Assembly (NCBI GenBank): GCA_036788195.1
Contig: DAIQNX010000023.1
Location: forward strand, 1 to 43,408
DNA: 43,408 bases
Source of the DNA: CALFXN01 sp937957815
Lineage (GTDB): Bacteria; Synergistota; Synergistia; Synergistales; Aminobacteriaceae
Direction of reading: 5' to 3'
Position numbers and translations under genes: made by a program. This document shows positions 25,784 to 34,014 of the stretch, piece after piece; the first letter of the stretch is position 1; each line of letters begins with the position of its first letter. The notes under the pieces were generated by a model. It saw only the letters and a list, made by a program, of their open reading frames with translations, was not told the origin of the DNA and ran no database searches.

Positions 25784-26850
25784 GGACGGAAAATCCTCCC
25801 CGAGGTGTCGTGTTCCGTGAGTCTGGCGAGAATCTCCGAGCAGTTCATTCCGAAAGCGACTCCGATTGCGATTATATTCAGGTTGTTCCATTCTACGAGA
25901 ACTTTTGCGGCATACCCGAGAGCGACATGGATTCCGAGAAGATCCCGACGATAGAGGGATATCTGCCACTCGAGAAGAGACGTATGCAGTTTTCGATAGA
26001 CGATCTCGGGAGAATCGAATTTTCCCCGAAGCATCGTTATCCATGGAGTCCCGGCCAGGAGACGCTTCAACGAAGAGGCGCGACGGAGGCGGGAATGTTC
26101 AATGGTCGAATACGGAGTATCGAGGTACGCAGCGGATGTATTCACCTTGAGAATATTGCGTCTGAGCCACACTGCGAGATTCCAGACATCGATCATCATT
26201 CCGGCTATTTGCTCGACGGCACCGGTATTATCTGATTTTCTGTCTCCGAGACGACATTCGACCGTGTGGAGGAACGCGAGAAGAAGCACTCTCTCCGCCT
26301 GAAGAAGATCGTTCGTTCTCCCGAGTTCCGAGAAAGCCGCGACGAGCATCGAACTTACGGAAGACGACTCGGAACGACAGTATTCGATGCAATCCGATAC
26401 GGATGAACTGGTTTTCCAGAGATCCGAAAAAAAGGAGGCCGAAACCGAACCATATGTATGCCAATACGGTTCCGGTATGCCGTTTTTACCGGCATGAACG
26501 GACCTCAGAACAAGACGTCCGTTTATGAGATCGGCTCGGGAAAGATACGTCGAAATCAGTCGCTCCGCTTCTCCTTCGGCCAATAAACGAAGCTGTATCA
26601 GTCGAGATGTCTCCGTTTCGGCGACGACCGTCTCAATGCGTTTCAGTGAAGAATCCTGTGACATAACCAAGCTTTTCTGGAACGACTCGGCAAAGGGAGG
26701 AGTTTCCAGAAGAAACCGTTCTACGTCACGCAAATTGCCACACGCAAGCGAAGCGTATTCGTTCTCTTTCAGGAGCGACGAAGCCTTTGTCCGGATTCTC
26801 GAGTTAAGATAGTCGTAGTTCGCGGACGAATTCCGGATATTCGGAAACAA
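25780..26850 (-). CDS. ntpC: V-type ATP synthase subunit C (AC39-like)
   Basis: 356-residue mainly helical subunit that links the rotor shaft to the membrane ring. The sequence has the family pattern of tyrosine-rich N-terminus (YDYLNSRIRTKASSLL) and repeated helices with LRLLAEGEAERLI and WNNLNIIAIGVAFGM. The start is a TTG at 26850 with GGGAGG nine bases upstream, inside the end of subunit E (47-base overlap). No better ATG is present before the conserved region. Confidence 0.88.
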   Translation of the reverse strand: MFPNIRNSSANYDYLNSRIRTKASSLLKENEYASLACGNLRDVERFLLETPPFAESFQKSLVMSQDSSLKRIETVVAETETSRLIQLRLLAEGEAERLISTYLSRADLINGRLVLRSVHAGKNGIPEPYWHTYGSVSASFFSDLWKTSSSVSDCIEYCRSESSSVSSMLVAAFSELGRTNDLLQAERVLLLAFLHTVECRLGDRKSDNTGAVEQIAGMMIDVWNLAVWLRRNILKVNTSAAYLDTPYSTIEHSRLRRASSLKRLLAGTPWITMLRGKFDSPEIVYRKLHTSLLEWQISLYRRDLLGIHVALGYAAKVLVEWNNLNIIAIGVAFGMNCSEILARLTEHDTSGRIFRP

Positions 26851-27439
26851 TTCGTCTGACCTCCCGGGAGAGAGCTTTGATGACTTCAGGATACATTCGT
26901 TCCCATCGGGTCTTCAGCGTATTGTCGACAATCCTCGAACCGTCGCACGATTCCAGAATACACCCGCCCCATCGTTCCAGCGACACTTCGCGAACGCGAC
27001 ACGGGAGAACTCGTCCGTCGAGAACGCACGATTCCCCCGTTTCGACCAATGCCACGGCATCGTTTCCGATGAGGGAGATCCCTTCGGCGATCAACGCGGA
27101 AAGAACATCGCCATATTCTCCAGGGTCATTTTTCATCCGCAGAATCCGATCGTGATAGAGGCTTCCGACGGAAGCGAAAAGTGCGGCCACCTGTTTTAGA
27201 AACGCCTCGCGATACCGGCTGCGAAGACGCATCTTCCCGTTTTTTACAAACGCCGAAAAACGTTCTCCCTGTTCGCTCTCGATTATTTCAAGCTGTCTCT
27301 CGACTTCAAAACGTTTTCCGGAAAGCATTTCGGCTATCTGTGCCTCCGTTTTGCGGCGAAGAGCATCCAATCTGAGCGTGTGCTCCTGGACGAGCGCTTC
27401 CTTGAACGCCTCGAAATCACGGGCAGTTTCGGCAGGCAT
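26804..27439 (-). CDS. ntpE: V-type ATP synthase subunit E (peripheral stalk)
   Basis: 211-residue protein with a long charged N-terminal coiled coil (about 5-95) and a C-terminal globular domain. That domain has the GGCILESCDGSRIVDNTLKTR stretch (about 157-177), typical of subunit E. It pairs with the G/H-type stalk subunit encoded upstream. It starts 6 bases after the K subunit gene ends. Confidence 0.9.
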   Translation of the reverse strand: MPAETARDFEAFKEALVQEHTLRLDALRRKTEAQIAEMLSGKRFEVERQLEIIESEQGERFSAFVKNGKMRLRSRYREAFLKQVAALFASVGSLYHDRILRMKNDPGEYGDVLSALIAEGISLIGNDAVALVETGESCVLDGRVLPCRVREVSLERWGGCILESCDGSRIVDNTLKTRWERMYPEVIKALSREVRRIVSEYPEFVRELRLS

Positions 27440-27445
27440 GTAGCA

Positions 27446-27664
27446 TCATGCAAATTGCAGTATCAGCATTATTGCGACGACGAATCCCAGAATGACCATT
27501 GTTTCGGGGATTGCTTCGAGGATGATCATCGTTCCGGCAGTCTCCGGTTTTTCCGCCACCGTTCCGGCCCCGGCGCTGCCGATCTTTGCCTGTGCGTATG
27601 CGGTTGCAAGGGCGGGTAACCCTACTGCAAGTGCTGCTGCGATGGCTATGATTGCTTTTTCCAT
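27446..27664 (-). CDS. ntpK: V-type ATP synthase subunit K (membrane rotor ring)
   Basis: 72-residue two-helix proteolipid, about half the size of the four-helix NtpK of Enterococcus. Helix 1 is about 4-29 and helix 2 about 45-71, joined by the polar loop with AEKPE at 37-41. The ion-binding carboxylate is most likely E54 in PETMVILGF. T55 beside it and Q25 in helix 1 resemble a sodium-binding set, though the tyrosine seen in well-studied sodium rings is replaced by L59 or neighbouring residues. The start at 27664 has GGAGGAGAACG upstream and overlaps the subunit I end by 19 bases. Confidence 0.93.
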   Translation of the reverse strand: MEKAIIAIAAALAVGLPALATAYAQAKIGSAGAGTVAEKPETAGTMIILEAIPETMVILGFVVAIMLILQFA

Positions 27665-29556
27665 ATGGTCGTTCTCCTCCTTCGAGAAAAAGGAACGTAA
27701 TCTCTTCCATTTCCTTCGTAGAATTTACCCATGAACTCGACGTAATGCAACCGTGCCGAATGAAGTCCGGATCCCGCAAGCGCGAGAACGAAATTGAGGA
27801 CATGTATTGACAGGGCGATGAAAATTCCAAATACCGAAACTCCGAGAATATCGACGAATTTCGAGGCGACCATCGCCAGAATCGCGGAGGAGAGACCGAT
27901 AGCGGCTATTCTGACATAGCTCAGGATATTCCCGACGGACCCGAGCCCCTCGATGACTCCTCCGATTCCCCCGCCTGCAACCAGCAGGACGACACCAAGG
28001 AAAAGCATTGCGCCGCCTGCGGGAAAGAGTACTCTCGCAAAGGTCCCCTTCGTACCGGCCAATAAGGCGAAAAGAGCCAGGAGAACGAGGATATTGCCGC
28101 ATTTTTCGTTACGGAGATGATTGTTCTTCTCTCGGACGCCTCGGATAAAACCGACGAAGAGCCCGAGAAGGACGTGTGCCGCGCCGAGAGAAACGGAGAA
28201 TACCATTACCGGCAGAACAGCGTGTGATCGCTCGACCCAGAGGGGATGAACATTGAAAAGACGCTGGGCGATATCTCCGAAGAATTCACCAAAGGCGATT
28301 CCCCATAGAATACTCCAGAGCGAGACACCGAAAAGAATCTTTCCGACATCCCTTGCCGTCTGAGAATGCCCCTTTCTTTGAATCCAGAGGGAAAGAGCGA
28401 GGAAAAGCGAACCATATCCGGCATCTCCGACCATACATCCGGCGAAGAACGGAAAGAAAAGAGCTACCATGGATGTCGGATCGAACGTATTGTAGGACGG
28501 CGGCCGGAGAAGCGAGATAAAAAGCTGGTATGGCCGCGTTGTAGGAGGGTTGGAGAGGGCGGTCGGTACTTCATGCCACTCGTCCGTTGACGGGTACCGC
28601 CAATACAGGAAAACGGATGCCCCGAAACGTTCCTTGAGAGTTCTCGTCGCGTTTTCGAGAGTGTCAGCAGGTATCCATCCTTCGAGAAGAAAATACTCCT
28701 CAGCAGAGTCGGATCGCTGAGCTATGAGTTTTTCCTCAAGCTCCTCGTCGACGAGAATGAACAGCGATGCCAGTTTTGGTCCCCATTCGACGGAGGTTTC
28801 CGAGAGTTCCGTATCGATTGATCTGATTTCGGCAGGGAGGGATTCCAACTTCTCTTCGATACATTCAAGAGCGGCTGACATATCTTGATCGCCGCATTCG
28901 CGCGGCGGCCGCCACCGTATCGCTCCGTTGTTCTGAAAAATGCCTTCGATGACAGGAAGTTCCTCTTCAGAGACGCTGACGCATATGAGAAGGCGTTCAT
29001 CCCTGAAAGTATGAGACATATGCGAAAAGCCGGTTTCCCGGGTGCGATCCTCCCTAAGCGCTTCACGAATCTCTCTGACATATTTCGAGACGTCTTTGCG
29101 GTCGACCCACCAGAATGAAAGGCCTTTCCCTTCCTTTTCCGCTTCCTTTATGAAGGGAAGGAAATATCGGACGGTATCATGTGCGTTCCTGATTCTTTCT
29201 AAAACGTCACGAAGTGATTCTTTCCGTTTTGCGAATCCCGAAAGGCGCTCGCGGAACTGATCGAGATTCCTGTCGATTTCGCCCACAATCTCATCGAGCG
29301 GTAATGTCAGCGTAGTTCTTGTCTTCGAGATCGCTTCTTCCGAGAGAGCTTCCCATTCGTCCCATCCGAGAATTTCGAGCATGCCAAGAAGCTTTCCACG
29401 GAGCATACGCAATTCGTCCGCTTCAGCAGTGAAATGGCGGGGTACGGAAGCTGGTTGATCGAGGTGGAGAGCCCCAAGATCGTGAAGCGTCTCGATGATC
29501 GCTTTCTTGCTGGAAGCCGTTCCCCATACGGCAAGACGCATCATGCTCCGGATCAT
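27646..29556 (-). CDS. ntpI: V-type ATP synthase subunit I (membrane stator)
   Basis: 636-residue a-type subunit: a soluble N-terminal half with coiled coils (about 1-310) and a C-terminal membrane domain with seven or eight helices. Family motifs include DPTSMVALFFPFFAGCMVGDAGYGS near 355, GVSLWSILWGIAFGEFFGD, and IGLSSAILAM containing the expected late helix. The ATG at 29556 overlaps the stop of the stalk gene (ATGA) and follows GGAGGAAAAG. Confidence 0.96.
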   Translation of the reverse strand: MIRSMMRLAVWGTASSKKAIIETLHDLGALHLDQPASVPRHFTAEADELRMLRGKLLGMLEILGWDEWEALSEEAISKTRTTLTLPLDEIVGEIDRNLDQFRERLSGFAKRKESLRDVLERIRNAHDTVRYFLPFIKEAEKEGKGLSFWWVDRKDVSKYVREIREALREDRTRETGFSHMSHTFRDERLLICVSVSEEELPVIEGIFQNNGAIRWRPPRECGDQDMSAALECIEEKLESLPAEIRSIDTELSETSVEWGPKLASLFILVDEELEEKLIAQRSDSAEEYFLLEGWIPADTLENATRTLKERFGASVFLYWRYPSTDEWHEVPTALSNPPTTRPYQLFISLLRPPSYNTFDPTSMVALFFPFFAGCMVGDAGYGSLFLALSLWIQRKGHSQTARDVGKILFGVSLWSILWGIAFGEFFGDIAQRLFNVHPLWVERSHAVLPVMVFSVSLGAAHVLLGLFVGFIRGVREKNNHLRNEKCGNILVLLALFALLAGTKGTFARVLFPAGGAMLFLGVVLLVAGGGIGGVIEGLGSVGNILSYVRIAAIGLSSAILAMVASKFVDILGVSVFGIFIALSIHVLNFVLALAGSGLHSARLHYVEFMGKFYEGNGRDYVPFSRRRRTTIWKKQS

Positions 29557-29927
29557 GGAGACTTTTCCTCCGCTATCTTGCACGAAGCGCAGGTCGTCTC
29601 GAAAAGCGAGTTCACCATGGATGTGGAATCGAATTTTCCAATATCGCCGAGGAATCGTTCGAACATGTCGTGAAGGGAAACTTCCATATCAGACAAAATC
29701 GTACGTGCCTGTTCTTCTTTCTCCACCCATCCAGATGCGGTTTTTTCAAGTGTTCGGGCGGCCAAGGCATCCATCCGGGCGACAGCCGAAGCTATTTCCT
29801 CCTGCGAGGACTCCTCCAGCCGTTTGTACTCGGCCTCGAGATTTCCCCGGAAGATGACGAGTTCCTTTTCGATCGCGCTGACTTCCGCATCCGGCTTTTC
29901 GGGTATTTTCCGTTCAACGACACTCAT
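29553..29927 (-). CDS. V-type ATP synthase peripheral stalk subunit, G/H-like
   Basis: 124-residue protein, mostly charged heptad-like helix (EAEYKRLEESSQEEIASAVA region, about 31-50), placed directly before subunit I. This is the position and character of the small stalk subunit that pairs with subunit E. Sequence similarity in this family is low, so the call is by position, size and coiled coil. It overlaps the CBS-pair gene by 14 bases and subunit I by 4 bases. Confidence 0.75.
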   Translation of the reverse strand: MSVVERKIPEKPDAEVSAIEKELVIFRGNLEAEYKRLEESSQEEIASAVARMDALAARTLEKTASGWVEKEEQARTILSDMEVSLHDMFERFLGDIGKFDSTSMVNSLFETTCASCKIAEEKSP

Positions 29928-30384
29928 TGTGGACCGCGTCCTCCATGAGATATTCGCAGAACGACTCGCGATCGATGATTCCGACGAGCTTACCGCTATC
30001 GACGACGGGGATTCTCTTTATTCCTCTCCGAAGCATAATGTCGGCGACCGACATAAGCCCCGTTCCGAGACCGACGGAAACGGGCTTTCTGTTCATGTAT
30101 TCCTTTACCGGAGAGTGACCGATTGCGGAAAAACGCCGATAAAGATAACACTCCTCATCGCCATCGAGAAACGTTGTCTGCGCGAGGACCTCAAGATACG
30201 TCGGAACGGCGGCTTTCAGAATATCTGACTCGGAGATATAACCGATAAGAGACCACTCCTCATCGACAACCGGGACTCCCGAAATATTGTGGCTGTATAA
30301 AATGTGGACGGTATCCTGTATCCGATCGTTCTCGAGCACCGATGTCAGGTCTCGCTGCATAATATCGCGGGCCGTGGTTCTCAA
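29914..30384 (-). CDS. CBS domain-pair protein preceding the V-ATPase genes
   Basis: 156-residue protein made of two CBS modules and nothing else. Module 1 is about 5-60 (ARDIMQRDLTSV, then GVPVVDEEWSLIGYIS) and module 2 about 90-145 (PVKEYMNRKPVSV, then RIPVVDSGKLVGIIDR). Such stand-alone pairs bind adenine nucleotides or related ligands and act as sensors. The start is a TTG at 30384 with GGGGAGG 11 bases upstream, inside a run where the glycosyltransferase gene ends three bases earlier. Its overlap with the stalk gene suggests co-expression with the ATP synthase; a regulatory role is inference. Confidence 0.88.
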   Translation of the reverse strand: MRTTARDIMQRDLTSVLENDRIQDTVHILYSHNISGVPVVDEEWSLIGYISESDILKAAVPTYLEVLAQTTFLDGDEECYLYRRFSAIGHSPVKEYMNRKPVSVGLGTGLMSVADIMLRRGIKRIPVVDSGKLVGIIDRESFCEYLMEDAVHNECR

Positions 30385-30387
30385 GAG

Positions 30388-32079
30388 TTATCCATCCTCC
30401 CCCGTATGGTTCTGTGTGAGACGCGAGATGAATACATGCAGACAGAAAAGCAGCAGATCGATATCCCGTTTCCATCTCCATGGTTCCTGAATCAAACGAT
30501 AGAGCCATTCCAGTCCGAGCCTCTGCCACGTTTCGGGAGCCCGGGAAAGCATCCCCGAAGTGACGTCGAACGACCCGCCGACCCCGACTGCGACAACCGG
30601 GCCGAGGTCTTCGGAAAACCTGTCGATCCAGATCTCCTGTCGGGGGATTCCCATACCTGCAAAAACGACCCGTGCCCCCGAATTGCGGATCGAGGACACA
30701 ATCCCCTCGCATTCGGATTCGGTGAAATATCCATTCCGATACCCGGCAACAATGAGATCGGGGTGTCTTTCCTTGAGCTTCCGAACCGCACCGCTCACGA
30801 CCGCATCGGTACCGCCGAGAAAAAAGACGGGCCATCCTTCAGCCGCGGCGAGTCGTGCGATGCGTGCCATGAAATCGATGCCGGCGACTCTCTCCTGGAC
30901 GGGAGAGCCGAGAAATCGAAGCGCCCAAACAAGCCCCGTCCCATCGGCAAGCGTCATCGTCGAACGTCGGAGTACGTTCCTGTACTCCGCATCTCTCCGT
31001 GCCTGCATGAGCGCAAGCGCGTTCACCGTCGCAACGAGATGAGCCCGGCTTCCGGAGTCGATCATGCTGCGGACTTTCGCCACGGCGTAATCCATCGAGA
31101 CGTTATCGATGCGGACCCCCCACAACTCCGAGTGTTGCGTTCGTATACCCGTCATCAGGCACATACGAAACAGTGGAATGACCGTTACTCCGGCAAAAAA
31201 GAGGATCCCGCTCAACATCAGGATCGTCCCCCTGCTGCCGTCGAGCTGGAAAAGAGCGATGAGCGCGCCGATGATGGCGCAGACGGCAGTGATGCAGCGT
31301 ACGGCGCTCGGGTGGTCCATTCCTTTCGATATGAGCCTTCGGTAGAAGACCATCGCGCCCTGTGGTCTGGAAAAGAACGCGACGCTCGCGAAATGGAGAG
31401 ATGTTTCCATGAACGGGATCGCAAACAACCCGAGGGGAAGTATTAAAAGAGCGCTGAAGGTAATGCCCTTGCTTACGCCTATGGAGGAAATTCCGGCGAT
31501 GAGAACTCCCCAGAATGCGGACAGAGCCTCTCCGAGGCGCCGGTACATGTGACCGTGGCGGCTCCAGAAAACTGCGAGAAGCATCAGACCGGAACAGGAC
31601 ATGAAAAAGGCGTCGTCCATTCTTTGCGGTGAAAGAACCGTGACGATGAGAAGGAGCGACATGCTGACGGCAAGAAGGTGCCCCGTCATACCGGGAATGT
31701 TGTCGAGTTGCTGAAAGACAACCGGGAAAATGAAGACCCAGAATGCCGAGAGAATGATGGAAGCCGTATCCGAAAGGTAAATGTATTGTCCATCGGGAAG
31801 GCCGATAAAGCTGATTCTTGGTCCGAAAAGCGCGAATACGACTCCGATAAGGGCATAAACCCAATACATCGTGCTTCGCCGGACGAAATGATGCCACATT
31901 CCTGCCACAGACGCAACGACGGCCATGAGGAGAACGAACCTCGACGATGAGGATCCGAGCCAGACGGCATTGGTGAGCCATGCCGCAAGGAGTGCGAGAT
32001 CCCGCATGTAGTTATAGCGGGACGTATCGAGAAATCGCCTGCACACTCTCTGGAAGAGAAAACAGCAGACCATCGTCAT
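30388..32079 (-). CDS. WecA/MraY-like pseudoenzyme fused to WecG/TagA glycosyltransferase
   Basis: 563 residues. Residues about 315-555 are a complete WecG/TagA/CpsF domain: TVNALALMQARRD, LADGTGLVWALRFLG, GMGIPRQE and WLYRLIQEPWRWKR. This family moves a sugar such as ManNAc to a lipid-linked GlcNAc. Residues 1-310 are membrane helices that align with the polyprenyl-phosphate sugar-1-phosphate transferase family. The catalytic motifs are altered: DD becomes HH (63-64), NAxNxxDGLDGL becomes VVFQQLDNIPGM (120-131), GDxGS becomes GEALS (183-187), and the HHRL region becomes FYRRL. The start is doubtful: the ATG at 32079 has no SD and the frame stays open, hydrophobic, upstream. Confidence 0.87.
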   Translation of the reverse strand: MTMVCCFLFQRVCRRFLDTSRYNYMRDLALLAAWLTNAVWLGSSSSRFVLLMAVVASVAGMWHHFVRRSTMYWVYALIGVVFALFGPRISFIGLPDGQYIYLSDTASIILSAFWVFIFPVVFQQLDNIPGMTGHLLAVSMSLLLIVTVLSPQRMDDAFFMSCSGLMLLAVFWSRHGHMYRRLGEALSAFWGVLIAGISSIGVSKGITFSALLILPLGLFAIPFMETSLHFASVAFFSRPQGAMVFYRRLISKGMDHPSAVRCITAVCAIIGALIALFQLDGSRGTILMLSGILFFAGVTVIPLFRMCLMTGIRTQHSELWGVRIDNVSMDYAVAKVRSMIDSGSRAHLVATVNALALMQARRDAEYRNVLRRSTMTLADGTGLVWALRFLGSPVQERVAGIDFMARIARLAAAEGWPVFFLGGTDAVVSGAVRKLKERHPDLIVAGYRNGYFTESECEGIVSSIRNSGARVVFAGMGIPRQEIWIDRFSEDLGPVVAVGVGGSFDVTSGMLSRAPETWQRLGLEWLYRLIQEPWRWKRDIDLLLFCLHVFISRLTQNHTGEDG

Positions 32080-32159
32080 GCCGGAAAAGAAAATAACGTT
32101 GTAGGTATACGGACCAACGAGCGTTATAAGGATTCCCCACCTTCCGCATGATCTTGTTT

Positions 32160-32168
32160 ATTGTAGCA
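32160..32168 (-). promoter_or_regulatory. Extended -10 promoter for the glycosyltransferase/V-ATPase run
   Basis: On the minus strand TGCTACAAT reads as TG-n-TACAAT. No good -35 box is visible. The predicted start near 32153 would drive the long run of genes from the glycosyltransferase through ispDF. Confidence 0.45.
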
Positions 32169-32175
32169 CGAAAGG

Positions 32176-32225
32176 GCCGCTCCATCACCGGCGGGGAAAG
32201 TCAAGTCGAGCGGCTCCCCCACCGG
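32176..32225 (-). other. Interleaved inverted repeats between serS and the glycosyltransferase
   Basis: On the minus strand, in order: CCGGTGGGG (A1, 32217-32225), GCCGCTC (B1, 32208-32214), CCCCGCCGG (A2, 32188-32196), GAGCGGC (B2, 32176-32182). A1 pairs with A2 (9 bp, one G-T) and B1 with B2 (7 bp), in the order needed for an H-type pseudoknot or two mutually exclusive hairpins. Only CCCTTTCG follows, so it is a poor classical terminator for serS. Confidence 0.5.
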
Positions 32226-32239
32226 CGCGAAAAACCAAT

Positions 32240-33514
32240 TTACTTTCCGATGACCGACACTCCGTTCATGTAGGGCGCGAGGACTTTCGGAACGGTGAAA
32301 GATCCGTCCTCCTTCTGGTAGTTCTCCAGGACGGCGATCAATGTCCTGCCTATGGCAATTCCGGATCCGTTCAACGTGTGAACGAAACGCGGCTTTCCTC
32401 CGTCCTTCGGACGATACCGGGTGTTCATCCTTCTGGCCTGAAAATCCTCGCAATTGCTGCAAGAACTGATCTCACGATATTTCCCCTGTGAAGGAAGCCA
32501 GACCTCAAGATCGTATGTCTTGCTCGAACCGAACCCGATATCTCCGGTGCACAGAGAGATGACTCTGTAAGGAATCTCAAGGAGCTGGAGTACTTCCTCG
32601 GCATTTTGCGTAAGTTTCTCAAGTTCGTCGTAACTGGTTTCAGGGGTACAAAGCTTGACCATTTCAACTTTGTCAAACTGGTGCTGGCGAAGGAATCCGC
32701 GAATATCGCGTCCGTAGCTTCCCGCTTCCCGTCTGAAGCAGGGTGTATATGCCGTGAAATACAGCGGGAGAACGTCTTCTTCCAGAATATCCCCGGCATG
32801 AAGGTTGGTGAGGGGAACTTCGGCGGTCGGAATCAGCCACAGGTCGTCCCCGTCGCATTTGTACAACTCCTCGGCGAATTTCGGAAGCTGCCCTGTTCCC
32901 CGCATCGTCGCACTGTTAACCATGAACGGCGGTTCGATCTCCTGATAGCCGTGTCGTTCGGTGTGGAGATCCAGCATGAAATTGAGAAGAGCTCGTTCAA
33001 GACGAGCGCCCATTCCTTTTAGCACGGTGAATCGGCTCTGGGCAAGGGCAACGCCGCGCTCGAAATCCATGATACCGAGCGACTCGGCGATTTCCCAATG
33101 CGGTTTCGGCTCGAACGGGAATTCCGGAATCTTCCCCCATTTCCGTATTTCGACGTTGTCGTTTTCGTCTTTTCCTACAGGACAGGACTCATGAGGACGA
33201 TTCGGAACGCGAAGGAGCATGTCGTCGAGCTTCTGGTCTATTTCCGAAATCCGGGAATCGATCGTCTTGACGCGTTCTCCGATAAGTCGCATCTCTTCCA
33301 TGAGATCCTGGACGTCCGTTTTTGCAGCTTTTGCCTGACTCACTTTCTTCGATCCTTCGTTCCGCTTCGCCTTCAGTTCCTCCGATTCCACGAGAAGAGA
33401 ACGCTTCTCCGAGTCGAGCGAGAGAATGGCGTCGATATCAGTGTCGTTGTTCCGGTTTGCAAGGAAACGTTTGACCTCATCGACATTGCCGCGTATCCAT
33501 CGAATATCAAGCAT
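32240..33514 (-). CDS. serS: Seryl-tRNA synthetase
   Basis: Charges tRNA-Ser and tRNA-Sec. 424 residues: N-terminal coiled-coil tRNA-binding arm (about 25-110) and class II catalytic core with motif 2 CFRREAGSYGRDIRGFLRQHQF and motif 3 GSGIAIGRTLIAVLENYQ. The ATG at 33514 has GGAGAAGGAAC upstream and overlaps the ribH stop by 8 bases. No T-box is seen. Confidence 0.97.
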   Translation of the reverse strand: MLDIRWIRGNVDEVKRFLANRNNDTDIDAILSLDSEKRSLLVESEELKAKRNEGSKKVSQAKAAKTDVQDLMEEMRLIGERVKTIDSRISEIDQKLDDMLLRVPNRPHESCPVGKDENDNVEIRKWGKIPEFPFEPKPHWEIAESLGIMDFERGVALAQSRFTVLKGMGARLERALLNFMLDLHTERHGYQEIEPPFMVNSATMRGTGQLPKFAEELYKCDGDDLWLIPTAEVPLTNLHAGDILEEDVLPLYFTAYTPCFRREAGSYGRDIRGFLRQHQFDKVEMVKLCTPETSYDELEKLTQNAEEVLQLLEIPYRVISLCTGDIGFGSSKTYDLEVWLPSQGKYREISSCSNCEDFQARRMNTRYRPKDGGKPRFVHTLNGSGIAIGRTLIAVLENYQKEDGSFTVPKVLAPYMNGVSVIGK

Positions 33515-33995
33515 GTTCCTTCTCCTTTCCTTCACGGAATTCCCTGAGCAGATTCGCCATTTCGAGCGCCGCGAGTGCAGCTTCCGCCCCTTTGTTCCCG
33601 GCCTTGCTACCCGCCCTGAGGAGTGCCTGCTCAAGCGTATCGCACGTCAGGATGCCGAAGGCCACCGGAACGCGTTGTTCGAGGCCGATATGTGCGATTC
33701 CCTTCGAGACCTCGTTCGCCACGTAGTCGAAGTGAGGGGTATCCCCGCGTATTACGGCTCCGAGGGCGATAATGGCGTCGTATTTCCCCGAAAGGGCTGC
33801 TTCCTTCACGACGAGCGGAATCTCCCAGGCTCCGGGCGTCCAGGCTATATCCACGGCCGTATGCGAGACGTCGTGTCGCAAAAGAGCATCCTTCGCACCT
33901 TCGAGAAGACGCGACGTCAACAGCTCGTTGAAGCGGGAGACAACGACAAAAAAACGCAATCCCCGGCCTACGAGCTTCCCTTCAAAGGTTCTCAT
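33507..33995 (-). CDS. ribH: 6,7-dimethyl-8-ribityllumazine synthase
   Basis: Condenses the dihydroxybutanone phosphate made by RibB with the pyrimidine made by RibD to form lumazine. 162 residues with the substrate-binding loops TPGAWEIPLV and AVIRGDTPHFDYV; the catalytic His lies in HFDYV. The final residues overlap serS. Part of uvrC-ribD-ribE-ribBA-ribH-serS. Confidence 0.96.
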   Translation of the reverse strand: MRTFEGKLVGRGLRFFVVVSRFNELLTSRLLEGAKDALLRHDVSHTAVDIAWTPGAWEIPLVVKEAALSGKYDAIIALGAVIRGDTPHFDYVANEVSKGIAHIGLEQRVPVAFGILTCDTLEQALLRAGSKAGNKGAEAALAALEMANLLREFREGKEKEHA

Positions 33996-34014
33996 TTCCG
34001 ATCCGCCTCCGTGA

